From assembly GCA_033064195.1 (NCBI GenBank), contig JARBJD010000506.1, forward strand, positions 1 to 39,940: 39,940 bases of DNA. The letters are read 5' to 3'. This DNA comes from Blattamonas nauphoetae. Its lineage: Eukaryota; Preaxostyla; Oxymonadida. Of the stretch, positions 1 through 8,711 are shown in pieces. The position numbers and the translations under genes are program-made. Every line of letters begins with the position of its first letter. The first letter of the stretch is position 1. The notes under the pieces were generated by a model. It had not been told where the DNA came from and did not search any database. It saw nothing but the letters and a program-made list of their open reading frames with translations.

Positions 1-1451
1 TTGATGATGATGATGAAGATGATGATGACATTATACCAATTTCACAGATGCAGGATCCAATAGAGAGAAATCCCTTCTTCACACCAACCGTGTTCAACCA
101 CCCAGTGAGGGAGATCAGACAGAATGAACCGACGACACAGCAAGTGCTCAATAAGTTGGCACAAATGAAAGGATTGTTTGATCATCAACAGAGAAACGAT
201 TCAGAAGATGAACAGATCAAAGCTGAGAACTCAATAATGAAAAATCAAAAGCAGATGGAACACTTTATTACATCACACATTCTGGATGCAAATAAAATGA
301 ACAGAGACACATTTGTTCGAGCCTCAATAAACAGAAAGATTGCGAACGAAGATCTTGACTTCATTCTGACTCACACAAAACAAATCCCATTCGGAGGAAG
401 ATCATTTCAGGATTGGTATGAGGAATTTGATCACAGATGGAGTGTAGCACATCCGAGGAAAATCAAGAGAGAAAAAGGAGGTGACAGAATGAGAATTGAT
501 CCACCAATGATTCCAAAAGCAACAGAAACAATCGTGTATCCATTTCGATCAAAAATGCAGTTCATTTCCAAAGCAATTACAGGTGATCCACAGAAGACAT
601 CAGACAGAAAAGTACCTCAGAATTGTGATCGACCATCCTTTTCTCCCAAGTTCGGATCATGGGAAATTGATCTCGTTTTTATCCAATCACCAACGTCGAA
701 AACAGTTCTTCAGATTTACCTCTTCGCTATTAACATCAACACAAAGTACCTGGTCGTCATTCCTGTTCTGGATAAATCATGGAGCAAAGTCAAGACTGCA
801 ATCAACGATCTGATAAATCATCGTGGCGTTCACGTGAACAACATTCGTGGTGATGGTGAAGCAGCATGGACAAGTGGAGAAGCATCAGAGTTTTTCAAGG
901 ATCTGAATGTCAGCACATATTTCACAAGTTCGCCATTCACAAATCACAATAGAATTGTCGATCGAGTGATTAGAACAATCAGAGATGGATTCCAAGACAA
1001 TGCAACACAAATGGCCAATCATTCACTGATGAATCAGATGGTGGAATTCTACATGACTCCACATCGGGCGTACTGGAACAAGTTCACTCCACAGCAAGCA
1101 CAAAACAATAGAGAGATCGAAGCACTGTATATATCCAGTTGTGAAGAACAATTGAAGCACATCCAAAGACAGCAGACAACACAGATGTTATGGAAATATA
1201 AACCAGGAAACATTCTATTGATTCACCTTGATCTGGACAAGACTGTTGCCAAGTTTCAGAAGAAGCGTAGACAGTTTCAATTCGTGGGGAAATTCATTGA
1301 GTACAAACACGGCAATGTCATAGCTACACTACTGAATGGACTGACGTGTCTGTCAAAAGTTGTCTACGTTCCAATCCAACACACAAAGTTTCATGCAGAC
1401 TCGATTGACGACTTAACTCCAGAGTTCATTGCTGACTTTAATTTGGCGTAG
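1..1451 (+). CDS. Polinton integrase (retroviral-type rve), 5' end outside the window
   Basis: DNA-integration enzyme of the Polinton, related to retroviral integrases. Coding is open from base 3, within an acidic Asp/Glu tract, so the true start is upstream of the window; the ATG at 48 is internal. The rve core begins near GSWEIDLVF, with a second acidic motif IRGDGEAAW and a third in NRIVDRVIRTIRD. An SH3-like C-terminal region follows (LWKYKPGNILLIHLDLDK). The full-length relative in E2 begins at 24829. The next gene starts 36 bp downstream. It is certain as an integrase; activity cannot be judged from a partial copy. Confidence 0.93.
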   Translation, partial: DDDDEDDDDIIPISQMQDPIERNPFFTPTVFNHPVREIRQNEPTTQQVLNKLAQMKGLFDHQQRNDSEDEQIKAENSIMKNQKQMEHFITSHILDANKMNRDTFVRASINRKIANEDLDFILTHTKQIPFGGRSFQDWYEEFDHRWSVAHPRKIKREKGGDRMRIDPPMIPKATETIVYPFRSKMQFISKAITGDPQKTSDRKVPQNCDRPSFSPKFGSWEIDLVFIQSPTSKTVLQIYLFAININTKYLVVIPVLDKSWSKVKTAINDLINHRGVHVNNIRGDGEAAWTSGEASEFFKDLNVSTYFTSSPFTNHNRIVDRVIRTIRDGFQDNATQMANHSLMNQMVEFYMTPHRAYWNKFTPQQAQNNREIEALYISSCEEQLKHIQRQQTTQMLWKYKPGNILLIHLDLDKTVAKFQKKRRQFQFVGKFIEYKHGNVIATLLNGLTCLSKVVYVPIQHTKFHADSIDDLTPEFIADFNLA

Positions 1452-1469
1452 TCTCAAAAATGTTTCAGA

Positions 1470-1480
1470 TATTTTTATTT
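1470..1480 (+). promoter_or_regulatory. Promoter-like box (TATTTTTATTT) before the coiled-coil gene
   Basis: It ends 7 nt before the ATG at 1488; the same box stands at 27499-27509 in E2. Confidence 0.6.
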
Positions 1481-1487
1481 CACTTAA

Positions 1488-1814
1488 ATGTCATCACTGA
1501 AAATATTAGAACCGTTTGATCCAGAACAAAAGGAGTTCACAAACATCCACGACTTTCAAAGATACTTGGAGAAGAATAGAAAAGAACTGAATGAGTTCAC
1601 AACACAGAAACTGAATAGGATGATCCAAATTGATGGATATCGAATTACAAAAATAAGAGGTGAGATAGCACTGAGGAAACGATATGTTGATGCTTCCATT
1701 ACTCCTAATTCACTATCGATTGATCAAAGATTATCAGACATTGAAGAATCAATTCGAGCGCTGACTGACTCAATTGGAAACCTTATTCAAGAATTATCGG
1801 ACAGTCCGGTTTAA
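1488..1814 (+). CDS. Small conserved Polinton protein with coiled coil, unknown function
   Basis: A 108-aa protein with a close relative in E2 (27516-27866). The first half is mixed charged sequence (FDPEQKEFTNIHDFQRYLEKN). Roughly residues 78-105 form a heptad-like helix (IDQRLSDIEESIRALTDSIG), so oligomerisation is likely. An AT-rich promoter-like box lies just upstream. Its 3' end overlaps the 3' end of the convergent ATPase gene by 21 bp. I do not recognise the family. Its place beside the integrase and ATPase is constant in both elements, but the sequence gives no function. Confidence 0.75.
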   Translation: MSSLKILEPFDPEQKEFTNIHDFQRYLEKNRKELNEFTTQKLNRMIQIDGYRITKIRGEIALRKRYVDASITPNSLSIDQRLSDIEESIRALTDSIGNLIQELSDSPV

Positions 1815-2678
1815 CCCTTCTTTGTTGATCTCATTCAATGCAACTCCATCTGTATTGTATCGAAGAATGATTGCTTCACATTTTTGTTTTCGTTGATAGA
1901 CATTCCAGAATTGTCTAATATCAATTGGGGAGTTCAACTGAGGATAGACTCTACTGATTCGTTCTTTGTTGAATCCTCCAAAGATCCACATTGAATCGAT
2001 GTTTGACTTCATGTCTGCGGACAAACTGAAGAGCTCATGCATCGTCAGAAAGAATGTGAATTTCGGTTGTCGATTCTCCAATAAAAGGTCCATCATTGTC
2101 ATTCTATTTTTGGATGCTCTTCGTTCCCCAAGGATTCTGCGACAGTCATCGAAGAGTATAATCGTTTGGAGATTCTTCACTGAGAAGTCATCAATGTACA
2201 GTGAGTCAAAGAGATTCTCTCTGCATTCATCAGTAATTCTATCTTGCCACTGATTGTCAATGATCTCTTCATAAGCAGCTTTCGATTCAGAGAGTTCCAA
2301 CAGAAATGGAAGAGCATCATCGTATTTGACTTTGACATAAGGAACGTTCAGTATGGGTTTAAATTTATCGAATGTTGGATCAATGTTCTTATCAGTGACG
2401 AAGACAAAGAGGTGAAACAGTTCGTTTCTGACTTGAACATTCTGGAGCTTGGCAACCTCTCGAAGAGCATTAAAGGTTTTTCCACTTCCTCTATTTCCCA
2501 CAAGGACATTGACACTGTTGCGATTGAAATTCAAGTCTGGATGTATTTGTGATTGCACTTCATGAGACACATTCCTGTTAGATGCTTCACTCAATTTTGC
2601 ATTCACGTTTGCTGTTAGAGACAAGGGTTCCACCCTCCGTAACAATGTTGACATTGTTGTTACTGGAGATTTGTTCAT
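1794..2678 (-). CDS. Genome-packaging ATPase (A32/FtsK-HerA type)
   Basis: A 294-aa P-loop ATPase of the kind that pumps DNA into capsids in Polintons, adenovirus-like and nucleocytoplasmic large DNA viruses. Walker A is GNRGSGKT at residues 61-68 after a hydrophobic strand. Walker B is IILFDD at about 173-178. A later strand ends in TMHE (about 213), fitting the sensor region of the A32 family. The length is normal for the family. It is on the opposite strand to its neighbours and divergent from the 320-aa gene, with 61 bp between start codons. The family call is strong; the packaging role is inferred from the family and the presence of capsid-like genes. Confidence 0.92.
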   Translation of the reverse strand: MNKSPVTTMSTLLRRVEPLSLTANVNAKLSEASNRNVSHEVQSQIHPDLNFNRNSVNVLVGNRGSGKTFNALREVAKLQNVQVRNELFHLFVFVTDKNIDPTFDKFKPILNVPYVKVKYDDALPFLLELSESKAAYEEIIDNQWQDRITDECRENLFDSLYIDDFSVKNLQTIILFDDCRRILGERRASKNRMTMMDLLLENRQPKFTFFLTMHELFSLSADMKSNIDSMWIFGGFNKERISRVYPQLNSPIDIRQFWNVYQRKQKCEAIILRYNTDGVALNEINKEGLNRTVR

Positions 2679-2739
2679 TTGTGATTTAACTCTAATTAAA
2701 ATATACTTTTGGTTTTTTTATTTTGTATGAAAACACACA
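2679..2739. promoter_or_regulatory. Divergent intergenic promoter region
   Basis: This 61-bp gap separates the ATG of the minus-strand ATPase from the ATG of the plus-strand 320-aa gene. The plus side has the common box (TTTTTTTATTTTGTA). The minus side reads TATATTTTAATTAGAG, a weaker version. The gap is nearly unchanged in E2 (28773-28833). Confidence 0.65.
2713..2728 (+). promoter_or_regulatory. Promoter-like box (TTTTTTTATTTTGTA) before the 320-aa gene
   Basis: It ends 11 nt before the ATG at 2740. It is conserved in E2 at about 28807-28822. Confidence 0.6.
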
Positions 2740-3702
2740 ATGTCACAAAAGATAGTGTACGTTCAACCACAAAGAAAAGCACAAGCGAAGAAACCAAGAA
2801 TGAGATACGCAGCAGAGACTCAAGCAGCATTGAAACGAATCTATGCCGACGATGATATTCAAACCAGACGCAATGATGCTCTGTGTAGTCTTCCATCAGC
2901 TCGAGAGTATATTGCGAGAACTGGACGAAATTGGACTGCGAAAGTAGAACAATATGGACAAGTTCCTGATGTGATGGTCTACGATAATGATACTGGAGAT
3001 TTGATTGCAGTCAATGGTGCTATGCTAACTCCATACAACAGCAGACCAGTCAAAGAGACATACTATGCAATGAATCCAACCCCAGATATGCGAAGACTGA
3101 AACCATACACATCATTCAATCAAGAGAATGGAAGGAGAATCAAAGCTGTACATCGGAATTTCCTCAAAAATGGAACATACGATTTACCAACCAATTATCG
3201 AGACATCAGCTATGAAGAGATGAAGACCAAACGATCTCAACAACCATATGCAATAATGAAGAGAGCTGTTGGTGAACACATGACAGACACATTGGGAATA
3301 ACTCGTGCAAATCGAAGCAATCCAGCTGATCCCAGCAAGAATGTGTTAGACAATATGGTGTTCAATTCAATTCAATCACAGATTGCATCACTGATGTGGG
3401 ATCAATGGCTTCATGATCATGTTCAGGACTACAATCCCAGTATGAAACAAAAGAAAGCCTTCAAAGATCAGATCTATCCAGTGTTTCTCCAAATGATCAC
3501 TCAAGATACAACGTATTTATCGGAATACTGTACTCGCTATTCAACTCACATATCAACAGAAGTTAATAAACTGAAAGCCAAAGCATTCAAAACAGTCACA
3601 GATGATGATATCAGTGGATACCAATCTGAAATGCCTGGGTATTATCGATTTGCACAGTTGGACAGTTCTGGAATGGGAGCAATAGATCGAGCAGAAATGT
3701 GA
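2740..3702 (+). CDS. Conserved Polinton protein of 320 aa, unknown function
   Basis: I do not recognise the family. The N-terminus is strongly basic (QRKAQAKKPRMRY), suggesting nucleic-acid or capsid-interior contact. The middle is Tyr/Pro/Asn-rich and the last 120 residues look helical (MWDQWLHDHVQDYNPSMKQK). There is no signal peptide, membrane span or known catalytic motif. The relative in E2 (28834-29801) is almost identical at DNA level, much closer than the capsid-like genes are. It sits directly after the divergent ATPase and heads the virion block, so a minor virion or DNA-associated role is plausible but is inference only. Confidence 0.8.
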   Translation: MSQKIVYVQPQRKAQAKKPRMRYAAETQAALKRIYADDDIQTRRNDALCSLPSAREYIARTGRNWTAKVEQYGQVPDVMVYDNDTGDLIAVNGAMLTPYNSRPVKETYYAMNPTPDMRRLKPYTSFNQENGRRIKAVHRNFLKNGTYDLPTNYRDISYEEMKTKRSQQPYAIMKRAVGEHMTDTLGITRANRSNPADPSKNVLDNMVFNSIQSQIASLMWDQWLHDHVQDYNPSMKQKKAFKDQIYPVFLQMITQDTTYLSEYCTRYSTHISTEVNKLKAKAFKTVTDDDISGYQSEMPGYYRFAQLDSSGMGAIDRAEM

Positions 3703-3721
3703 ATTTAAAAACATTAATATA

Positions 3722-3740
3722 TATTTTTTATTTTTATAGA
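3722..3740 (+). promoter_or_regulatory. Promoter-like box (TATTTTTTATTTTTATAGA)
   Basis: The most complete form of the shared box. It supports the ATG at 3746 over the in-frame GTG at 3743. Identical in E2 at 29821-29839. Confidence 0.65.
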
Positions 3741-3745
3741 AAGTG

Positions 3746-4314
3746 ATGCAACCAATTCTAAGTTGTCAATTTACAAAACACACAAGTTCTTCTTCAGTAC
3801 CAACATCAATCACCAACAATGTCATCATCGATAATAAAGGATCGAAGATGGAATGGTCGCTAGATGAAAGACTTGAACCTGTGGTCACAATGAACGTGGT
3901 GCTTACGATCCACCATTGGAGACATATCCATCAGCACTAATTCAAAGTCGTTCAATTCCGCTTCGAGAATATACATCCAACATTTCAGCATTCAAAGATC
4001 AGCTCCTGCTTGTCTACAAGAATGCATTCGCATGTGAAAAGAAACTACTGAATAATCTCATTGAACCTTCGAAGAAACTGATCACAAACCAAAGTGATTT
4101 ATGTGCTCTGATTGCTACACTGACTGGAATCAATGATGTGGTGATCGAACTGGATGATCTGTCTGACAAGTGTCTATGTCTGAATAAACTCCCAGTGTTT
4201 AGAACCATTTTCAAGATCCTTGTTGGTGGAAAAGACATGAGTATTGCCTACAATGAAGCATACAACACCATTCTCAATTATGGCATTTCTCTGACGAAAG
4301 CTATACCCCGTTAG
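3746..4314 (+). pseudogene. Conserved helical Polinton protein, unknown function; E1 copy broken
   Basis: This corresponds to the open 195-codon gene at 29845-30429 in E2. The N-terminus is Ser/Thr-rich. The C-terminal two thirds are predicted mainly helical, with several cysteines (AFACEKKLLNNLIEPSKKL; LSDKCLCLNKLP). The ATG at 3746 follows a clear promoter-like box. The E1 copy is broken, with about one break. The family is not recognised. Its position between the 320-aa protein and the small MAPG proteins is the same in both elements. Confidence 0.7.
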
Positions 4315-4363
4315 GGTAGAAATCTCTTCTGAGATTTTTTCCTTGCTAAAATTATAAATGAAT

Positions 4364-4380
4364 TGTATTTTTTATTTTTC
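4364..4380 (+). promoter_or_regulatory. Promoter-like box (TGTATTTTTTATTTTTC) before MAPG protein A
   Basis: It is followed by TATAA and the ATG at 4386. Nearly the same sequence precedes capsid-like protein 2. Confidence 0.65.
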
Positions 4381-4385
4381 TATAA

Positions 4386-4694
4386 ATGGCACCAGGAAGT
4401 TTCAACAAACTCAAAAATATCGGCAAGCAATTCTTTCAATTCATCAAACCTCTAGCTCCAACATTACTTCAAGTCGGTGGTGGATTACTCTCTCAAACGA
4501 ACAGTAAATTTGGACAAACAGCAGGTGGAATACTCAATGGATTAGGAGGAATGATGGACGTTTATCAACAAAATAAGGCGATCAATCGTCAACAAAAACC
4601 GCAGATGATCGAGTACGAACCTCCACGAAATGGACGATACTCCAATGATAATATGCCACTCTCGTCGAATTCCAAAATTCAATTCAAAGGATAA
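4386..4694 (+). CDS. Small MAPG protein A, glycine-rich amphipathic N-terminus
   Basis: A 102-aa protein beginning MAPGSFNKLKNIGKQFFQFI. A basic amphipathic helix is followed by a hydrophobic Gly-rich segment (LLQVGGGLLS; GGILNGLGGMM) and a polar C-terminus. The start is fixed by the promoter-like box ending about 5 nt before the ATG and by the shared MAPG opening with the next gene. Small proteins of this make-up serve as capsid-lining or membrane-active virion proteins in adenovirus-like lineages; that parallel is inference, as no homology can be shown by eye. The E2 relative is at 30466. Confidence 0.75.
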   Translation: MAPGSFNKLKNIGKQFFQFIKPLAPTLLQVGGGLLSQTNSKFGQTAGGILNGLGGMMDVYQQNKAINRQQKPQMIEYEPPRNGRYSNDNMPLSSNSKIQFKG

Positions 4695-4712
4695 TCATTC
4701 ACTAGTATTCGA

Positions 4713-4727
4713 ATATTTTTATTTTTA
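4713..4727 (+). promoter_or_regulatory. Promoter-like box (ATATTTTTATTTTTA) before MAPG protein B
   Basis: It ends 5 nt before the ATG at 4733. Identical in E2 at 30793-30807. Confidence 0.65.
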
Positions 4728-4732
4728 TTAAA

Positions 4733-5032
4733 ATGGCACCAGGTTGGTTATCAAAATTAGCAGCAGTTGGTAAAAACATACTCAGAGTTGGAGCTCCATT
4801 TCTGAATCTCATTCCCTTCGTTGGACCATTGATTTCTAAGGTCGCACAGACAGGAATTGAAATGATACCAGATGTGAAGTCGGATCAGCAAATCCATGCA
4901 GAAAAGATGGCTCAGTATGAGCAAGCAATGAATGAAGGGAACACAGCAGTTGCACACAAACTCAGAGGAGAAATACTGAGACTGGAAGAAAAGCTGAAGC
5001 CGAAAGCGAAGAAACCAAAAAAGAAAAAGTAA
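4733..5032 (+). CDS. Small MAPG protein B, hydrophobic N-terminus and lysine-rich tail
   Basis: A 99-aa protein beginning MAPGWLSKLAAVGKNILRVG. Its first residues match the preceding gene in pattern (MAPG, aromatic, K-L, G-K), so the two look like an old tandem duplication. Residues 17-45 are hydrophobic (APFLNLIPFVGPLISKVAQ). Residues 50-85 form a charged helix. The tail is almost pure Lys/Pro (KPKAKKPKKKK), fitting DNA contact. A dual membrane/DNA-facing virion protein is possible but unproven. The E2 relative is at 30813. Confidence 0.75.
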   Translation: MAPGWLSKLAAVGKNILRVGAPFLNLIPFVGPLISKVAQTGIEMIPDVKSDQQIHAEKMAQYEQAMNEGNTAVAHKLRGEILRLEEKLKPKAKKPKKKK

Positions 5033-5052
5033 CTAGAGATAAAGCATAAATG

Positions 5053-5068
5053 TAATTTTTTATTTTTG
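5053..5068 (+). promoter_or_regulatory. Promoter-like box (TAATTTTTTATTTTTG) before capsid-like protein 1
   Basis: It is followed by TTAAA and the ATG at 5074. The E2 form at 31139-31155 is one T longer. Confidence 0.65.
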
Positions 5069-5073
5069 TTAAA

Positions 5074-6933
5074 ATGAACTCGCATTTATCACATCTGACA
5101 AACAAAAGAACAGGAGCATCATCATTGACTGGAAATACCACAGGAAGGATAGAATACACGAGAGATGACATGGGTCAAATTCAACAACAACTTCAGTCCG
5201 AACATCACATTAATTACCTCATGAATGATGGAGCTCACAGTACTTCTATTCAAGAATTGAAACCATCAGAGAATGCACGATTCTACACAGGACAAGAGAT
5301 AATCATTCCACTGACTGGTAATCAGGACATTTGTCAAATTGATGATTCATTCATAACGTTCACCATGACTGCGACTCTGAAAGTCAATAATTGGCAAACT
5401 ACAGCTGGCAAGATTGGATCGTACATGAATGAGAGAATCTTCATCTTCGTTGGACTCAAACATTCTGCATCAATCTTTCGTGACCTTACTGTTCTTCACA
5501 ACAATCAGAGAATCATCAGCACAACAAACAATGATGTCTCAATGGAATCACACATCTACAACATGATCAAACCAAAGAGTCAATTGGAGAATCGAAAACA
5601 TTGTCACACACCTTGGCAGAATGCTTGGAATCATGATGAATCGGTTGCTGATGTTTATATTCCACTTTCGGATTTTACAACGACGTCCGGAACAGGAGTG
5701 TTTCAAGACACAATCGATGTACCAATTCGTGTGTCGATTAATCTTGAAGATCTTCTGATATTCTCAGGGATGACTGACTATCCAAAATGTCTCTTTGGTG
5801 ATTTGAAATTGAGTGTGCACATGAATGAGGATGCGTTTGTTTGTTGTTCTGTAAATCCTGAACTCACTTTGAAAGATACACTATCATCACTCGTAACTGG
5901 TACAGCAGCAGCACCAACTATTAAAGCAGCAATTCTCAATTGTCTTCAACATCGTCCGTATTTTCTGAACAATCTCAGAACCTCATGCACAAAGAACTTC
6001 GTTCAAATTGGTCAATCATTTCTCCAACCAACTGTCACAAAAGACATTGTATGCTCAACAGCCAATGTCGTGACAACAGAACCAGAATTCGTGGATCAGT
6101 ACATCTCATTGAACGTCACAAACTATCGGATTGATGATGTGAATTGCATGAGTGTTGGATACAAAATGAAAGATGGTGCGATAATGAAACTCATGGAGAT
6201 GTATCAGAATCGTCCTGGAACAATTCCGGCAGAAAAGATCTCATTCTATCCATTTCAGAAGACACCAACGGCAACAGGAATTGATTGTACTCAGCAAATG
6301 GTAGTGGTGAATGCCAAGGATATCATGCTTCTCTTCCGTCACTACGACAATGAAGTCACTTGCTTCCACAATCCAATGCAGAAGAACATCCAAGTGACTT
6401 TACAAAACAGGTATTATCCAGAACAACCAACGACAACTATTGGAGCTCGCTTCTATCAGTTCGCATTATCGACTCTCAATCTCGATTCGTACCTAGCTGT
6501 TCCTGATGATTTGGAGCGATCACTGACGGATTCTCTCGTTGAAGAGAAACTCACAGGTGATATGAATTATCCCAATGAAACTATGACAAGAGTTCGTCCA
6601 GTTCATGACAATACTGACTTCCTTCTGTGCTTCCCAACTCAACGTAGTGGATGTCCAACGAACTGCAATGATTCCATCAGTTCAAAAGGAAACACTGCAG
6701 TCACTTTGAGATCGCATCCAATCTATCAGGGTAATCTTGACACATACTACAATGTTTACAATCCGAGTCAAAGTGGTGGTGATATGACAACATTTACACA
6801 TCCTCCAGCACCAATATTAGCCACAACTGCAACAACGTGGTGGGTATTACGATACAGCAATGGCGAACCAAAAGTTGAGTACAATCCGAATCACACATTG
6901 AAAGCGTTGCATAAAGATTTAGGAATCATGTAG
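5074..6933 (+). CDS. Large capsid-like protein 1 (candidate major capsid protein)
   Basis: A 619-aa protein, the size of Polinton double-jelly-roll capsid proteins. It has no signal peptide or membrane span and is rich in beta-prone stretches. It is paralogous to the next gene. Shared landmarks are an early PLTGNQDICQIDDSF-type segment, RDLTVLHNNQRIIS, an SRNLEDLLIFS/VIPFVNLLPLS-like strand, FGDLKLSVHM, FYQFALSTLNLDS, then a C-terminal PPAPILATTATTWWVLRYSN. I call it capsid-like from size, tandem duplication, position and composition; the double-jelly-roll fold itself is inference. The E2 relative (31161-33023) differs mostly in patches, as exposed loops would. Confidence 0.7.
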   Translation: MNSHLSHLTNKRTGASSLTGNTTGRIEYTRDDMGQIQQQLQSEHHINYLMNDGAHSTSIQELKPSENARFYTGQEIIIPLTGNQDICQIDDSFITFTMTATLKVNNWQTTAGKIGSYMNERIFIFVGLKHSASIFRDLTVLHNNQRIISTTNNDVSMESHIYNMIKPKSQLENRKHCHTPWQNAWNHDESVADVYIPLSDFTTTSGTGVFQDTIDVPIRVSINLEDLLIFSGMTDYPKCLFGDLKLSVHMNEDAFVCCSVNPELTLKDTLSSLVTGTAAAPTIKAAILNCLQHRPYFLNNLRTSCTKNFVQIGQSFLQPTVTKDIVCSTANVVTTEPEFVDQYISLNVTNYRIDDVNCMSVGYKMKDGAIMKLMEMYQNRPGTIPAEKISFYPFQKTPTATGIDCTQQMVVVNAKDIMLLFRHYDNEVTCFHNPMQKNIQVTLQNRYYPEQPTTTIGARFYQFALSTLNLDSYLAVPDDLERSLTDSLVEEKLTGDMNYPNETMTRVRPVHDNTDFLLCFPTQRSGCPTNCNDSISSKGNTAVTLRSHPIYQGNLDTYYNVYNPSQSGGDMTTFTHPPAPILATTATTWWVLRYSNGEPKVEYNPNHTLKALHKDLGIM

Positions 6934-6962
6934 AGACAAAACAGTAAAAGAAATTATGGATA

Positions 6963-6980
6963 TTGTATTTTTTATTTTTC
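6963..6980 (+). promoter_or_regulatory. Promoter-like box (TTGTATTTTTTATTTTTC) before capsid-like protein 2
   Basis: It is followed by TATAA and the ATG at 6986. The E2 form is at 33053-33069. Confidence 0.65.
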
Positions 6981-6985
6981 TATAA

Positions 6986-8680
6986 ATGAGAAGTATCAGA
7001 TCAAATCAATCCAAACCAACATCGACATTCATTGAGCAAATCGAAGTGCAATCATATCTGCCAAAACAGTGGGATTCCGAGCCACACATCTACTCCATCC
7101 AAGAAGTGCATCCTACCAATCCTCCCATGCCATGCAGAATTGGAGATGAGATTGAAGTTCCACTGTGCTATGATGGTCATGATGTGACTGAGTTTGCGAA
7201 GAGTCATTTGCGTATCGATCTCACGATTACTGTTCCATATACATATCCATCAGATGCAGATGCTTCAGAGTCAGCTGGATTGTACGGAATGTTCTACGGT
7301 TACAAATCATCATCAGATGCCATTCGAGACATGAGACTGGTTGACAGTAAAGGAAACATTATTGACAATACACTCCAGAATAATCATGTTCACGAATCAT
7401 TTCTGTATCACACTTTCAAGTCGTATGAAGAGAAAAACAATATGAAGCATTGCTATAGTCTTTTTGAAAATGTTCAGAGAATGGATCCAAGTGTGTGTGG
7501 ATTCTACTATGTTCCAACACTCAATGGGCAGAAAAAACCATACACTGCAACGATTCCACTGGTTATTCCGTTTGTGAATCTCCTTCCACTGAGTACGTTT
7601 GATCAGTATCCAAATTCGATCTTCGGAAATTTACGTTTGAGATTTCATTTGACCACTGATTCACTAGTGTATTGTCCCATTCGAACTTCAACTGTGGTAA
7701 GAAAAACACTTGAGATGATGAAAGATCGATATCCAGATAAAGACGAGCCTCGTCTCACACCAGAAGGGCAAATGAGTCTCATGTTCGATGGAGAATACTC
7801 TAATTTGACACAGGAATTTACACAAATTGGTAATCCAATACTTCAATTCGATGACAATATAATGCCTTCTGTGAATTCATTTTACATTTCATATATCAAA
7901 ACCAAATCCTTCACAGCCACTGTTCTTTCATCTTCGATAGATACAGTGTCTTCAATTTGTTACGGATATCAAATCACTGATGCAACGAAGCAATCACTCT
8001 TCAACACATATTCAAAGACTCTGTATGTCCTGAAAGCTGAAAGAATTGACACTCAATCATTTCAATCACAAGCAACAGCAATGGGAGTGAGATCAAACAT
8101 CAGTATCAAGCTCAACAATCTCATGAATCTTATGTGCTTATTCCCTGAAAGACCAAATGAATGTACAGTCTTCAGAAATCCTCAATATGTTGGCTTATTC
8201 GAAATGCTTGGATCCAACTTTCCCAATTTCCCGATGTCAACACTCTCGCCAGAGTTCTATCAAATGATGATGGTGAATGGTGGTTTTATCGGTTGTTCTG
8301 CGACGGAAGAGTTTGAGAATTCAATCTGTATGTCACGCAATTCTACCTGTTTTGGAAAGGAGTTCAAGAGAACCAGAGCAATTACGGATGCTACTAGTTT
8401 CACGTTCATGGTTCCAACTGATCGAAGTGAAATTGCTGGTGGAGAAGAAGGTATTTCAACAGCAGAATCAGTGAATATCGTCTACAGAGGATCACCAATC
8501 AATCAGGGAGAACTCGATCCATATTTCACCTCAACTCCAGAAGGTCCTCCTCCTCCAATTCTAGCACTACATCAAGCGACATACTGGCTGTTCTGGATTG
8601 AGAATGGACAACCACGAGTGCGATATGTAATTGATCGTCGACTCCAAGAAGCGTATGAAGAAGTGAAGAGAGGGTATTAA
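6986..8680 (+). CDS. Large capsid-like protein 2, paralogue of the preceding gene
   Basis: A 564-aa protein with the same layout as capsid-like protein 1: IGDEIEVPLCYDGHDVTEF near the start, then AIRDMRLVDSKGNIID, PLVIPFVNLLPLSTFDQYPN, FGNLRLRFHL, FTQIGNPIL, FYQMMMVNGGFIG and a C-terminal PPPPILALHQATYWLFWIEN. The two genes are 52 bp apart, each with its own promoter-like box. Tandem large capsid-like paralogues could give two capsomer types; alternatively one may be a minor capsid protein. The relative in E2 is at 33075-34761. The middle third (residues about 235-310) is the most divergent between elements. Confidence 0.7.
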   Translation: MRSIRSNQSKPTSTFIEQIEVQSYLPKQWDSEPHIYSIQEVHPTNPPMPCRIGDEIEVPLCYDGHDVTEFAKSHLRIDLTITVPYTYPSDADASESAGLYGMFYGYKSSSDAIRDMRLVDSKGNIIDNTLQNNHVHESFLYHTFKSYEEKNNMKHCYSLFENVQRMDPSVCGFYYVPTLNGQKKPYTATIPLVIPFVNLLPLSTFDQYPNSIFGNLRLRFHLTTDSLVYCPIRTSTVVRKTLEMMKDRYPDKDEPRLTPEGQMSLMFDGEYSNLTQEFTQIGNPILQFDDNIMPSVNSFYISYIKTKSFTATVLSSSIDTVSSICYGYQITDATKQSLFNTYSKTLYVLKAERIDTQSFQSQATAMGVRSNISIKLNNLMNLMCLFPERPNECTVFRNPQYVGLFEMLGSNFPNFPMSTLSPEFYQMMMVNGGFIGCSATEEFENSICMSRNSTCFGKEFKRTRAITDATSFTFMVPTDRSEIAGGEEGISTAESVNIVYRGSPINQGELDPYFTSTPEGPPPPILALHQATYWLFWIENGQPRVRYVIDRRLQEAYEEVKRGY

Positions 8681-8685
8681 ATTGA

Positions 8686-8700
8686 ATATTTTATTTTTGT
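8686..8700 (+). promoter_or_regulatory. Promoter-like box (ATATTTTATTTTTGT) before the 136-aa gene
   Basis: It is followed by AGAAATCACAA and the ATG at 8712. In E2 it stands at 34776-34790. Confidence 0.6.
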
Positions 8701-8711
8701 AGAAATCACAA

